The position numbers and the translations under genes are program-made. Shown here piece by piece: positions 56,069 to 64,000 of a stretch of DNA of 64,000 bases (its first letter is position 1; each line of letters begins with the position of its first letter). Below the pieces are notes generated by a model that saw nothing but the letters and a program-made list of their open reading frames with translations, made no database searches and was not told the DNA's origin. Source of the DNA: Archangium sp. (GTDB taxonomy: Bacteria > Myxococcota > Myxococcia > Myxococcales > Myxococcaceae); contig JAUXRX010000053.1 in NCBI GenBank assembly GCA_030681645.1, positions 1-64,000 of the forward strand, given 5' to 3'.

Positions 56069-56450
56069 CCGCGCGCTGGATGAGTTCGATCTTGTAGCCG
56101 TCGGGATCCTGCACGAAGGCGATGACCGTGGTGCCGTGCTTCATCGGCCCGGCCTCACGGGTCACCACGCCGCCGCGCTTCTTGATCTCGGCGCAGGCGA
56201 CGTACGCATCAGGCACCTCGATCGCGACGTGACCGAAGGCGTTGCCCAGGTCGTACTTCGCGGTGTCCCAGTTCCAGGTGAGCTCGAGCGCCGCCTGCTC
56301 TGACTCGGGTCCGAAGCCGACGAAGGCGAGGGTGAACTTCCCGTCGGGGTACTCGCGCCGCCGCAGCAGCTGCATGCCCAGCACCTCGGTGTAGAAGGCG
56401 AGGGATCGCTCGAGGTCGCCCACGCGGAGCATGGTGTGGAGAATTCGCAT
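56061..56450 (-). CDS. gloA: Glyoxalase I (lactoylglutathione lyase)
   Basis: 129 residues, close to the 135 of E. coli GloA and strongly similar throughout (MRILHTMLRVGDLERSLAFY, TTVIAFVQDPDGYKIELI). The four metal ligands are present at the same numbers as in E. coli: His5, Glu56, His74 and Glu122. The absence of the short insert found in Zn-type enzymes suggests the Ni2+-dependent class. It converts the methylglyoxal-glutathione hemithioacetal to S-lactoylglutathione. The downstream end overlaps the cold-shock gene. Confidence 0.95.
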   Translation of the reverse strand: MRILHTMLRVGDLERSLAFYTEVLGMQLLRRREYPDGKFTLAFVGFGPESEQAALELTWNWDTAKYDLGNAFGHVAIEVPDAYVACAEIKKRGGVVTREAGPMKHGTTVIAFVQDPDGYKIELIQRAVS

Positions 56451-56506
56451 CCACCCCTCTTACACCAGCACAGATCGAACTCCCGACCTGTCCGTTGAAG
56501 GGGTCC

Positions 56507-57436
56507 ATGCGCGCTCTTCTCTCCCTGCTGGTGCTGGTCGCGACCTCTGCTTTCGCTGACGTGTCTCAAGCCCGGAAGGACGAGGTGGCGAAGGCGCCGG
56601 TGGTGATCGTCCGCGGGTCGGCCGACGCCATGGAGAGTGTCCTGGGCCGGGCGAAGGCGAGCTTCGTCATCGTCGACGCCGCCGAGCTGGCCGAGCTGCC
56701 GCTGCACTCGAAGCAGGTGGTGATGGTGAACTGCACCGGCGTGATGTCGCAGGCGTCGCTGGACCGGCTCAAGCGCTTCGTCACCGCGGGTGGGTTCCTC
56801 TACACCACCGACCACGCCGTCGCGAACGTGGTGCAGAAGCTCTTCCCCAACACCATCGCGTGGACCGGCGGCAGCACGCAGCAGGAAGTGGTGCCGGTGC
56901 GCATTCACGGCACCGACGAAGATCGCGGCCTGCTCAACTCGTTGGGCGGCAACGCCAAGGAGCTGTGGCAGACGGCCGGCGGCGGCTACCCGGTGAAGGT
57001 GCTCGACCCGAAGCGCGTGACGGTGCTGATGGACTCGCCTGTGGCCGAGAAGAAGTACGGCTCGGGCATCGTGGCGGTGCGCTTCCGCTGGGAAGACGGC
57101 CAGGTCATTCACGTCACCGGGCACTTCGCCACCCAGCCCGGCCAGACGCGGGAACAGGTCGCCGAGAGCGGGGGCCGGGTGTTCGAGCAGCTGTCCAACA
57201 ACGTGGTGCAGGCGAAGGCAGCGGACGAGGGCCGCATCGACTCGCTCTACGGCGCGAGCACGAAGCGGTCTCTCACGCTGCAGGCCGCGCCGATGAAGGC
57301 TGCACCTCCGGCGGCCACCGCGCCCGCGCCGATGAAGGCCGGGGAGAAGCTCAAGGTGCTGGAGAAGAAGCAGGACTACACCCGCGTGCGCGATCAGCAG
57401 GGCAACGAGGGCTGGGTTCCGAGCGACGCGCTCTAA
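56507..57436 (+). CDS. Exported protein with an amidotransferase-like domain and C-terminal SH3-like domain
   Basis: 309 residues from the ATG at 56507 (GAAGGGG upstream). MRALLSLLVLVATSAFA is a signal peptide. Residues about 25-230 read like an alpha/beta ThuA- or class-I-amidotransferase-like fold: 'VVMVNCTGVMSQASLDRLKR' followed by 'FVTAGGFLYTTDHAVANVVQ', with a late His in 'VIHVTGHFATQPGQTRE'. The last 40 residues (KLKVLEKKQDYTRVRDQQGN, then EGWVPSDAL) form a bacterial SH3 domain, usual for peptidoglycan-associated proteins. It ends convergently with the esterase gene, overlapping by 4 bases. Confidence 0.65.
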   Translation: MRALLSLLVLVATSAFADVSQARKDEVAKAPVVIVRGSADAMESVLGRAKASFVIVDAAELAELPLHSKQVVMVNCTGVMSQASLDRLKRFVTAGGFLYTTDHAVANVVQKLFPNTIAWTGGSTQQEVVPVRIHGTDEDRGLLNSLGGNAKELWQTAGGGYPVKVLDPKRVTVLMDSPVAEKKYGSGIVAVRFRWEDGQVIHVTGHFATQPGQTREQVAESGGRVFEQLSNNVVQAKAADEGRIDSLYGASTKRSLTLQAAPMKAAPPAATAPAPMKAGEKLKVLEKKQDYTRVRDQQGNEGWVPSDAL

Positions 57437-58221
57437 GCGAGCTGGGGCAGGTAGTGCGCCACCTGCCGGCGCCACCACGTGTAGTCGTGTCGGCTGTCCT
57501 TGCCCCACACGCCGAGGTGGTTCGGGACGCCCTTCTTGTGCAGCCAGCCGCCGAGCTCGAGCGTCTCGGGCAGGCACGAGCCCTCGAACGGCCCGCGCCC
57601 CACCACCAGCGTGATGTGCGTCTGGCGGCGCACGCGCTCGAGCGCCGCGCCTTCGAGGTTGGGCAGGAACGCGAGCGGGTCGTTGAAGTACAGCTCGTCG
57701 GAGTACCCGCCCTGCACGAAGTTCGCGCCGCGGTAGCGCCCCGACATGCACAGCGCCCCGCGGAACACCTCGGGGAACTTCAGGGCGAAGAGCGCCGAGT
57801 ACATCGCGCCCATGCTGCAGCCGGTGGCGAACATGCGCGCGTCGGGGCTGCGGCAGTCCTGCCGAATGAAGGGCACCAGCGTCTCGAGGATGAAGTGCTC
57901 GTACTGCCGGTGGCGCTCCATGCGCGCCTCGAGCGGGCCTTCGCCCGAGAACGACTGCGAGATGTTGCTCTCGGGGCAGTAGAGCTTGATGCGGCCCTCG
58001 CCGAGCAGCGGACCGATGGCGTCGAGCATGCCGCTCTGTTGCCACTCGTGCGCGACGCCGGCGTTGGAAGGGAAGGCAATGACCGGCGTGCCGACGTCAC
58101 CGAAACACCACACGTGAGCCCGCCGACCGAGGGCGGGGCTCTCCAGAAGCACATGTCGAGAACTCAAGTGGGCGCAGTAAACCGCGTGAGTCCATCGCGC
58201 GGCAAGCCCTGCTCGATTCAC
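57433..58221 (-). CDS. Esterase-D-type alpha/beta hydrolase
   Basis: 262 residues from a GTG at 58221; a TTG at 58167 (MSSRHVLLESPALG) matches the usual family start better and cannot be excluded. The fold is the putative esterase family (PF00756-like): 'VIAFPSNAGVAHEW', nucleophile Ser in FATGCSMGAMYSALFALKFP, and catalytic His in DSRHDYTWW; an Asp lies in SYSDEL or CLPETLELG. There is no signal peptide. Enzymes of this family act on S-formylglutathione, mycolyl or acyl esters; here the substrate is unknown. Confidence 0.75.
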   Translation of the reverse strand: MNRAGLAARWTHAVYCAHLSSRHVLLESPALGRRAHVWCFGDVGTPVIAFPSNAGVAHEWQQSGMLDAIGPLLGEGRIKLYCPESNISQSFSGEGPLEARMERHRQYEHFILETLVPFIRQDCRSPDARMFATGCSMGAMYSALFALKFPEVFRGALCMSGRYRGANFVQGGYSDELYFNDPLAFLPNLEGAALERVRRQTHITLVVGRGPFEGSCLPETLELGGWLHKKGVPNHLGVWGKDSRHDYTWWRRQVAHYLPQLA

Positions 58222-58233
58222 CCCGCGCCAGGG

Positions 58234-59811
58234 TCAGCGCCTGAAGACGTAGACCGCGCCGCTATCAATCACTGAGTCGTTGCCTTGATCACCGCCCACT
58301 CCAGTGGCGCCACTGTCTTCTCCCCACCCGCCGATCGCGAGCACGCTGCCGTCAGCGCTCAAGTTGACCCAGCTGCCGAAGAAGTCGGCACCAGTCGTGT
58401 TCGTCGCCTTGATGTAGGCCCGCTGCGTCCAGGTGGAGCCGCTTCGCGCGAACTCGTAGACCGCGCCACTGCCGTACGCCGAGTTGTCCGTCTGCGGCCC
58501 ATCGATGCCGGTCGCATTGCTGTCCTCGTGCACCGCGCCCACGGCCATGGTGTCGCCGTCAGCGCTCAAGCTGACGGAGTAGCCCAGGCCGTCCTTCGCT
58601 TCGGCGTTCGAAGCTTTGACGTACGCCTGCTGCGTCCAACTGCTGCCCACTCGCGAGAACACGTAGACCGCACCCGTCTCGATCGACGAGTCGTCTGCCT
58701 GATTGCCGTTGATTCCGGTGGCGTTGCTACGCTCGTCGGGAGCGGTCACGGCCAACGTGGTTCCGTCGGCGCTCAGCGCGAGCCAGAAGCCGAAGTAGTC
58801 GCCCACCCCCGCGTTGGAGGCCTTGAGGTACGCCTCTTGCGCCCACGAGGCACCGGTCAACGCAAAGACAAAGACGGCGCCGCTCTCGGGGATCGCGTCG
58901 TTCGGGCCGTCCTCGTGTTGGGCACCCACTGCGAGCAACTGGCCGCTTGCATTGAGCGCGAGCGAGCCACCAAAACCGTCTCCGTGCCGCGGGCTGGAGG
59001 ACTTGACGTAGGCACGCTGACTCCACGCTCCGCTCGCGCGCGTGAAGACGTAGACGGCGCCGCTCCCACTGACGGTGTTGTTCGCCTCGCCGCCGCCGAC
59101 GCCTGACGCGTTGCTGTCTTCGCCCACCGCACTCACCGCCAGCGTGTTGCCATCGGCGCTCAACGCGATCGCGGTGCCAAACACATCATACGTCTCGGCG
59201 TTGGAGGCCTTGATGAAGGCCTGCTGGACCCAGGTCGTACCCGTCCGCGTGAAGACGTAGACGGCACCACTGTTGGTCGCCGAGTTGTCTGCTTGATCGC
59301 CGCCGATACCGGTCGCGTTGCTGTCTTCTCCAGCAGCGCCGACCGCCAGAGTGTTGCCGTCGCCGCTCAAGGCGACTCCGAGCCCAAACGCGTCCTCTGC
59401 TCCGGTGTTCGAGGCCTTCACGTAAGCCTGCTGCGCCCACGAGTTGCCGGTGCACGCGAAGACGTAGACCGCGCCGCTCTCGAGGGCGGAATCGTCCAGC
59501 TGGTTCCCGTCGACGCCCACGGCGCTGCTGTCTTCGTAGAAGGCGGCCACTGCCAGGGTGTTGCCGTCCGCGCTCAGCGCGAGCTCCCAGCCGAACTTGT
59601 CGTAGGCGCTGGTGTTCGAGGCCTTGAGGTAGGCCGGCAGAGCGGCGCCTGCACAGCCAACGGCGGTCGTCGCTCCGCCCCCACCACCAGCTGAACCACC
59701 ACCAGCTGCGCCTCCGCCCATGGCTGCGCCTCCGCCGCCACCAGTTCCATCTTCCACAGGGCGAAGACAGCCGCTCAGGACCAGCGCCAACCCGACGACC
59801 AGATACCGCAT
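58234..59811 (-). CDS. Lipoprotein with seven tandem propeller-type repeats
   Basis: 525 residues. MRYLVVGLALVLSGC gives lipobox LSGC, and a 35-residue Gly/Ala linker follows. The rest consists of seven repeats of about 65 residues, each with K-A-S-N...D-x-F-G, then 'LALSADGNTLAVGA', 'EDSNATGIGG' and 'SGAVYVFTR'. This is the FG-GAP-like pattern and seven copies fit one closed seven-bladed beta-propeller. The N-D-S and DGN loops could bind Ca2+. The protein would be a cell-surface binding module. No enzyme domain is attached. Confidence 0.85.
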   Translation of the reverse strand: MRYLVVGLALVLSGCLRPVEDGTGGGGGAAMGGGAAGGGSAGGGGGATTAVGCAGAALPAYLKASNTSAYDKFGWELALSADGNTLAVAAFYEDSSAVGVDGNQLDDSALESGAVYVFACTGNSWAQQAYVKASNTGAEDAFGLGVALSGDGNTLAVGAAGEDSNATGIGGDQADNSATNSGAVYVFTRTGTTWVQQAFIKASNAETYDVFGTAIALSADGNTLAVSAVGEDSNASGVGGGEANNTVSGSGAVYVFTRASGAWSQRAYVKSSSPRHGDGFGGSLALNASGQLLAVGAQHEDGPNDAIPESGAVFVFALTGASWAQEAYLKASNAGVGDYFGFWLALSADGTTLAVTAPDERSNATGINGNQADDSSIETGAVYVFSRVGSSWTQQAYVKASNAEAKDGLGYSVSLSADGDTMAVGAVHEDSNATGIDGPQTDNSAYGSGAVYEFARSGSTWTQRAYIKATNTTGADFFGSWVNLSADGSVLAIGGWGEDSGATGVGGDQGNDSVIDSGAVYVFRR

Positions 59812-59965
59812 GAGCAGAGTGTATCCCGGAGGGCGCGGGAGATACTCACGAGACGGAGCTGTTGCTGATGATCGGCTGCTGGAGATCCGCTGCTCGATGC
59901 GCTGAAAGGCGGCGACGCGTACTCAACCTTTGCACGCCGTCACGAGTCCGGGAGTCAGTCGGGTC

Positions 59966-60052
59966 ATGGCAACGAAGAAGTCGGTCACCGCGACGGGACG
60001 GAACAAGTCGACGCAGTTCTGGGACCTCGCTGAGCTGGCGGCGCGCCTCTGA
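59966..60052 (+). CDS. Possible small protein (28 residues)
   Basis: ATGGCAACGAAGAAG opens a 28-residue frame, MATKKSVTATGRNKSTQF plus WDLAELAARL. GGGAG lies about 12 bases upstream, and third positions are GC-rich as in real genes here. It ends 17 bases before the GTG of the membrane-protein frame. It may be a small leader, a degraded gene or chance; no domain is recognised. Confidence 0.3.
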   Translation: MATKKSVTATGRNKSTQFWDLAELAARL

Positions 60053-60096
60053 GCTCGTTCCTCCGCAGCGTGCTCAGCGCCCACGCCGAGCTGCCG

Positions 60097-60840
60097 ATGT
60101 GGCTCAAGCTGCCGGTCGTCGCGGCAGTCACGGTCCTGGTGATCATCGTCAGCGGCCTGGTCTTCACGCTGCCTCCAGGTCCCCTGTGTGACGAGGGCAT
60201 GGTGTGGTTCATGGAAGGCGGCTGCGACTGGGGCGGCAGCAACATCTTCTTCTTCGGCAAGCTGGGGCTCGTGCTGGTGACGAACGTCGTGGCCCTCACG
60301 GTGGGCCTCTCACCGGCCAGGCCGCGAACGGCGTTTCTGCCCCACGTGGGCGCGCTCGTGCTGATCGCGATCACGCTCCTGCCGGGCACGGACGACTGCG
60401 TGGAGTACTACGGCCACCCGAACGGCAACTACTCACAGCTGCTGATCGAGCAGGCTGCTTTCGCGCTGCTCATCGTTGCCAGCTTCGGTGTCGTCTGGCG
60501 CTGGCCGAAGGTCTGGCGCGTGGCCGGCATTGCGGGCCTGAACCTGATCCACGTCGCGCTCTTCTACGTCTGGTGCGAGGTGATGCCGCACTGGACCTGG
60601 CTGCACACCACGCTCCTCAGCGGCTCACTGTTCCTGCTCGCGCTCGTCTTCGGAACGCGTGGCGCAGCTCGAGCGCGACGACACGAAGGTGGCGCGCAAG
60701 ACGCTGCCCACCGAGCCGTGGCCGAACGCCCAGGAACTGCTCGATCAGTTGGATGCTGCCGCGGCGCTCGGAGACATGAGCTCGGGAAGACCCCAGTGAG
60801 GAGTCAGTTCCGAGCGCATGACCCAGGGTGCCGGGGTTAA
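60097..60840 (+). CDS. Membrane protein with four to five TM segments and an apparent 3' frameshift
   Basis: From the ATG at 60097 (a GTG at 60070 is possible) the frame encodes about 247 residues. Hydrophobic segments: PVVAAVTVLVIIVSGLVFT, FGKLGLVLVTNVVALTVGL, VGALVLIAITLLPG, AAFALLIVASFGVVW and LIHVALFYVW with LSGSLFLLALVFG. After VFGTR (about 60655) this frame turns Arg/Ala/His-rich with atypical codons to its stop at 60840. The +1 frame from the same point is strongly coding-like and ends at 60799. Probably one base has been lost or gained, or the two genes overlap. No family is recognised. Confidence 0.5.
   Translation: MWLKLPVVAAVTVLVIIVSGLVFTLPPGPLCDEGMVWFMEGGCDWGGSNIFFFGKLGLVLVTNVVALTVGLSPARPRTAFLPHVGALVLIAITLLPGTDDCVEYYGHPNGNYSQLLIEQAAFALLIVASFGVVWRWPKVWRVAGIAGLNLIHVALFYVWCEVMPHWTWLHTTLLSGSLFLLALVFGTRGAARARRHEGGAQDAAHRAVAERPGTARSVGCCRGARRHELGKTPVRSQFRAHDPGCRG
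60659..60799 (+). CDS. Probable true 3' end of the membrane gene, or a 46-residue protein
   Basis: Starting at a GTG at 60659 in the frame shifted from the membrane protein: VAQLERDDTKVARK, then TLPTEPWPNAQELLDQLDAA and a short end. Codons are GC-rich at third positions, so this frame is coding. It has no convincing Shine-Dalgarno, which favours a frameshifted continuation of the preceding gene over an independent gene. Confidence 0.45.
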   Translation: MAQLERDDTKVARKTLPTEPWPNAQELLDQLDAAAALGDMSSGRPQ

Positions 60841-60853
60841 GTGTCTGACGAAC

Positions 60854-61588
60854 ATGAGACCGGCGCTCCTCCTCGGCTTCTTCGTCTCGGCCTGCAGCGG
60901 CGCCGGCACGCAGCTCGACTCGGGCGCAGCCCTGTGGATCATGGTCCCGCCGGGGGAGTGCCTGCCTGCCGCTGCCGGTACGCAGCGCTGCGAGCAATTC
61001 TCGTTCTTCAATCAGTGTCTCTCCGGCGAGGCCGCGCAGCGCCGCTTCATGTGCGATCTCGCCACCGAGCGCCGGGAGATCGTCGGCAGCTTCACCTGCC
61101 GGGAAGGCCTCGAGTGGCGGCTCGCGCTCCCCAGCTCGCCTGAGACGTGCTCCTACGCGAACGGCTCGCTGGTCGGCGCGACCTTCGAGGACGATCGCCG
61201 GAAGTCGATCGCCGGCTATTGGGAGTTCCACGACTGCGTGGCCACCGAGCTCTGCCCCTTCTGGGACGGCGGCACCTGCACGCCGAAGGGGAACGCCAGC
61301 CGGCCGTGCGACGAAGACGTGTCGCACTTTCCCTTCTGCAGGCCGACCGAGGCCGAGCAGCGCGCCCGGTTGTGTGCGCCTGACTCGGGCTCGTACGGGC
61401 GTTTTGCGTCCGCGTGCGACGGCGGGGTGCAGTTGGTTGACGTGCACACCGGGCTGGGGCCCACCGACACGTGCAGCTACCGCGACGGCGGACTCATCGG
61501 CGCGAGCACCGTCTCCGACACCAACACTGGCCCGGTGCATGGCGCCTGGTCGCTGGGCGAGTGCGCACCGGTCCGCCTCTGCCCCTGA
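60854..61588 (+). CDS. Cys-rich lipoprotein of unknown function
   Basis: 244 residues from the ATG at 60854. MRPALLLGFFVSAC is a signal with a lipobox-like VSAC; upstream in-frame residues are not signal-like. The mature protein has about 20 cysteines in two related halves: 'SPETCSYANGSLVGATFED' with 'YWEFHDCVATELCPF', and 'PTDTCSYRDGGLIGASTVSD' with 'WSLGECAPVRLCP'. The halves therefore share a duplicated domain of about 100 residues (T-C-S-Y-x-x-G-x-L-x-G-A motif). It is probably disulfide-rich and surface-exposed. The family is not recognised. Confidence 0.7.
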   Translation: MRPALLLGFFVSACSGAGTQLDSGAALWIMVPPGECLPAAAGTQRCEQFSFFNQCLSGEAAQRRFMCDLATERREIVGSFTCREGLEWRLALPSSPETCSYANGSLVGATFEDDRRKSIAGYWEFHDCVATELCPFWDGGTCTPKGNASRPCDEDVSHFPFCRPTEAEQRARLCAPDSGSYGRFASACDGGVQLVDVHTGLGPTDTCSYRDGGLIGASTVSDTNTGPVHGAWSLGECAPVRLCP

Positions 61589-61610
61589 GTCAGACCGAGC
61601 GGGGCTGAAG

Positions 61611-61866
61611 TTACCGCAGGTCCGTGACAGGGCACGGAGCGCAGGTCGCCCGTAGGTCGTTGCGCCAACCCCGCGGCGAGCGCTCGCACACCGCGTTGAT
61701 CCTCGAGGCGACGCGGCCCTTCACCAGGCACCCATCGACCTCGACCGGGGCTTCGAGCGTGCCGCGCACCAGGTACCGACACCAGCTCGACCTGGGACTT
61801 CGCGGCGAAGCGCACCCCGTAGCGCGTGAAAGGGAGACCAGGAGCAACCCGCTTTCCCCTCGCGAC
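61611..61866 (-). pseudogene. Probable frameshifted gene remnant on the minus strand
   Basis: Reading on the minus strand, one frame gives VAPGLPFTRYGVRFAAKSQV (then ELVSV) and the next frame gives YLVRGTLEAPVEVDGC, then LVKGRVASRINAVCERSPRG and a Cys-containing end, stopping at 61611. Each part has coding-like third positions, but they meet only through a frame change near 61760. No start codon with a Shine-Dalgarno is visible at the 5' side. This fills most of the 342-base gap (61589-61930). It may be a decayed lipoprotein gene or a sequencing error in a small intact gene. Confidence 0.35.
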
Positions 61867-61930
61867 GAAACGTTTTGAGGACTGGTGATGCCTGGTTGCA
61901 CGCTGCGGACCGCTCTGGTGTCACTCGTTC

Positions 61931-64000
61931 ATGCGTCTCGTCTTCTTCGTCTCCCTGCTTCTGGCACTCGTGGGCTGCGACTGCGGCCAGCCGGTCCAGC
62001 CTCTGTACGGGCAGCTCCGCGCCGAGCCGGGCTCGCTCGACTTCGGCGTGGTGGCGCCCGGGGCGCGAATCACGCGCCAGGTGACCCTGCAGAACCAGGG
62101 CAGCGCGCCGGTGCTCATCTCGCGGGCGTCGCTGGCCGACGCGACGCTCGGTTTTGCCGCCGGCAATCCGCCTGCGCGGCTCGAGGCGGGTGAGTCGGCC
62201 CAGCTCGACGTGGTCTTCACCGGCTCGCTCATCGAGGGCGTCACCGCCACCCGGTTGACCATCGAGTCCGACGCCGCCAACGCGCCCTCGCTCGAGATCC
62301 CCCTCACCGCGCGCTCTCAGGCCGGGCAGCCCGACGCCGGCGCGATGGACTCGGGAGTCGACGCGGGCGAACCAGACGCGGGACAGCTCGACGCCGGCGA
62401 AGCGGACGCAGGCTTCGACGCCGGCGCGATGGACGCAGGCTTCGACGCCGGCGTGATGGACGCAGGCTTCGACGCCGGCGTGGTGGACGCGGGCTTCGAC
62501 GCCGGCGTGGTCGACGCGGGCTTCGATGCCGGCGTGGCCTGGGTCGAGCTCGGCGCCGGCTGGGGCCACACCTGCGGCCTGCGCGCCGACGGAGAGGTGC
62601 GCTGCTGGGGCTACAACGAGCGGCTCCAGACGGGCGTGGACGCGGGCACCTTCTTCGCCACGCCGATGACCGTGGCGGGGTTGACTGACGTGGTGCAGCT
62701 CGCGCCCGGCGGCGAGTTCACCTGCGCGCGCACCTCGCAGGGCACCGTGAAGTGCTGGGGCGCCGGCGAGTTCGGGCAGCTCGGCAACGGGTCGGGGGCG
62801 TCGAGCGACGTACCCGTCACCGTGCAGGGGCTCTCCGACGCCACCTCGCTGGTGGCTGGCTACGGCTATGCCTGCGCGCTGCGGGCGGGCGGCACGGCCA
62901 TGTGCTGGGGCGCCAATGGCTCGCTGCAGCTGGGCACGGGCAGCACCGCGGGCTTCAGCAGCACGCCGGGCACCGTGTCGGGCCTGACGCAAATCGCCGA
63001 GCTCTCCGCGGGCTACGCGCACGCCTGCGCGCGGCTCACCTCGGGCGCCATTCACTGCTGGGGCAGCAACGTCTCGGCCCAGCTCGGGCGCTCTGGCGGC
63101 AACGTCGCAACGCCGGTGCCCGTCCCCAGCCTCACCAACGCCGTCGAGGTCTCGGCGGGCTTCGGCCACACCTGCGCGCGGCAGGCGGCGGGGACCGTGC
63201 TGTGCCTGGGCCACGGCAGCTTCGGCCAGCTGGGCGACGGCATGAGCACCATCGGCAGCTCGATCACCCCCAGGCAGGTGCTCAACCTCACCGACGCCGT
63301 CGAGCTGGCCAGCGGCAACAACCACGTCTGTGCGCGCCGCGCGGGCGGGCAGCTGGCGTGCTGGGGCGAGGGCGCGAACGGGCAGCTCGGCACGGGGCTG
63401 AACGCCAACGCGCTCGCGCCGGCGGCCGTGCCGCTGCTGACGGGGGTGCAGAAGCTTCGCGCCGGCAACGACTTCACCTGCGCGCTGGTCTCGGGTGGCG
63501 ATGCGCTGTGCTGGGGCTTCGACTTCGGCGGCCAGCTCGGCCGGGGCATCGCCGCGCGGGTGCTCACCGCGAGCGTGGTGGCGCTGCCGCCGGTCTCGGC
63601 GCTGTCGGCGGGCGAAGCGAGCGCCTGCGCCGTCGTCGACGGGGGCGTGTGGTGCTGGGGCGAAAACAGCAGCGGCGAGCTGGGCGACGGCACGAAGGTC
63701 AGCCGCTACTCCCCGGTGAACGTGGCGGGCATCACCGGCGCGACCTCGGTCGCGGTCAACGCTTCGCACGGCTGCGCGGTGCTCGCGGGGGGCACGGTGC
63801 GGTGCTGGGGCGACAACCAATTGGGCGAGCTGGGCGACGGCACGCAGCTCCCGCGCACGGGCGCGGTGGACGTCCTGGGCCTGTCGAACGTGGTCGAGCT
63901 CGCCGCCGGCGCGGTGCACACCTGCGCGCGGACCAGCGCGGGCCAGGTGAAGTGCTGGGGCTTCGACGGCGCGGGGCAGATCGGCGACGGGCTGCTGACG
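61931..64000 (+). CDS. RCC1-repeat lipoprotein, cut by the window end
   Basis: At least 690 residues with no stop inside the window. MRLVFFVSLLLALVGC has lipobox LVGC. Residues about 25-130 form an ASH/DUF1573-like beta domain (LDFGVVAPGARITRQVTLQN). A linker of repeated D-A-G-F-D-A-G-V units (about residues 155-205) is followed by RCC1-type repeats: 'HTCGLRADGEVRCWG' and at least nine more of the C-A-x-x-x-x-G-x-x-x-C-W-G...G-Q-L-G form. Ten are seen before the end. Such proteins form a seven-bladed propeller or longer solenoid and are abundant in myxobacteria as surface binding proteins. Confidence 0.9.
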   Translation, partial: MRLVFFVSLLLALVGCDCGQPVQPLYGQLRAEPGSLDFGVVAPGARITRQVTLQNQGSAPVLISRASLADATLGFAAGNPPARLEAGESAQLDVVFTGSLIEGVTATRLTIESDAANAPSLEIPLTARSQAGQPDAGAMDSGVDAGEPDAGQLDAGEADAGFDAGAMDAGFDAGVMDAGFDAGVVDAGFDAGVVDAGFDAGVAWVELGAGWGHTCGLRADGEVRCWGYNERLQTGVDAGTFFATPMTVAGLTDVVQLAPGGEFTCARTSQGTVKCWGAGEFGQLGNGSGASSDVPVTVQGLSDATSLVAGYGYACALRAGGTAMCWGANGSLQLGTGSTAGFSSTPGTVSGLTQIAELSAGYAHACARLTSGAIHCWGSNVSAQLGRSGGNVATPVPVPSLTNAVEVSAGFGHTCARQAAGTVLCLGHGSFGQLGDGMSTIGSSITPRQVLNLTDAVELASGNNHVCARRAGGQLACWGEGANGQLGTGLNANALAPAAVPLLTGVQKLRAGNDFTCALVSGGDALCWGFDFGGQLGRGIAARVLTASVVALPPVSALSAGEASACAVVDGGVWCWGENSSGELGDGTKVSRYSPVNVAGITGATSVAVNASHGCAVLAGGTVRCWGDNQLGELGDGTQLPRTGAVDVLGLSNVVELAAGAVHTCARTSAGQVKCWGFDGAGQIGDGLLT
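62400..62537. repeat. 27-bp tandem repeat in the RCC1 lipoprotein linker
   Basis: About five units of GACGCAGGCTTCGACGCCGG plus 7 bases, each encoding V/A-M/V-D-A-G-F-D-A-G. They form the flexible Asp/Ala/Gly-rich stalk between the beta domain and the RCC1 repeats and are likely to vary in number. Confidence 0.9.

Noticed and set aside
62400..62537. Possible CRISPR array or regulatory iterons
   Set aside because: The 27-bp units are contiguous, in frame and encode D-A-G repeats of a lipoprotein linker.

Overview
The window is GC-rich, densely coded DNA from a myxobacterium (Myxococcota, probably near the Cystobacterineae). The indications are a DUF2378 protein (a family known mainly from that group), many lipoproteins with Gly-rich linkers just after the lipobox, RCC1-type and propeller lipoproteins, a Hanks-type kinase with a membrane tail, PilZ and HDOD proteins, and a myxobacterial-type polyunsaturated fatty acid (PUFA) synthase. 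The species assignment is inference. No rRNA, convincing tRNA, insertion sequence, phage or CRISPR array was seen.

Layout. 1-7.9 kb: a MarR-like regulator, a PPC-repeat lipoprotein, PilZ, a membrane protein, DUF2378, and a translationally coupled HDOD / one-TM / pilin-like trio. 8-19.2 kb: three paralogous exported proteins around a Nudix hydrolase, a 43-residue lipoprotein, a DUF4105 protein, an esterase, an enoyl-CoA hydratase, a Uma2 protein, a 668-residue orphan and a helical-repeat-like exported protein. 19.3-25.4 kb: a coupled ATPase / lipocalin-like / tRNA methyltransferase set, an amidase and a Ser/Thr kinase.

25.6-42.4 kb is the main system: pfaD-like enoyl reductase, pfa2 (KS-AT-4xACP-KR-DH), pfa3 (KS-CLF-two DH pairs-DH-like-acyltransferase) and a Sfp-type phosphopantetheinyl transferase. 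Together these could build a long-chain PUFA from malonyl units, activate the carrier domains and perhaps pass the chain to a lysophospholipid. Short palindromic repeats, elsewhere intergenic, lie in frame inside pfa2 (once) and pfa3 (six times) and are translated as Pro/Gly/Glu/Arg-rich peptides. This is the most unusual feature of the window.

44.3-55.8 kb is a five-gene operon: three GH3 lipoproteins (one catalytically degenerate), a fused EIIA-HPr-EI phosphotransferase and a glucose-type EIICB. It looks like a surface beta-glucoside or beta-glucan degradation and PTS glucose uptake module. 55.8-64 kb holds a cold-shock protein, glyoxalase I, two exported or serine-hydrolase proteins, a seven-repeat propeller lipoprotein, a membrane gene with a probable frameshift, a small lipoprotein, a probable broken gene and an RCC1 lipoprotein cut by the window end.
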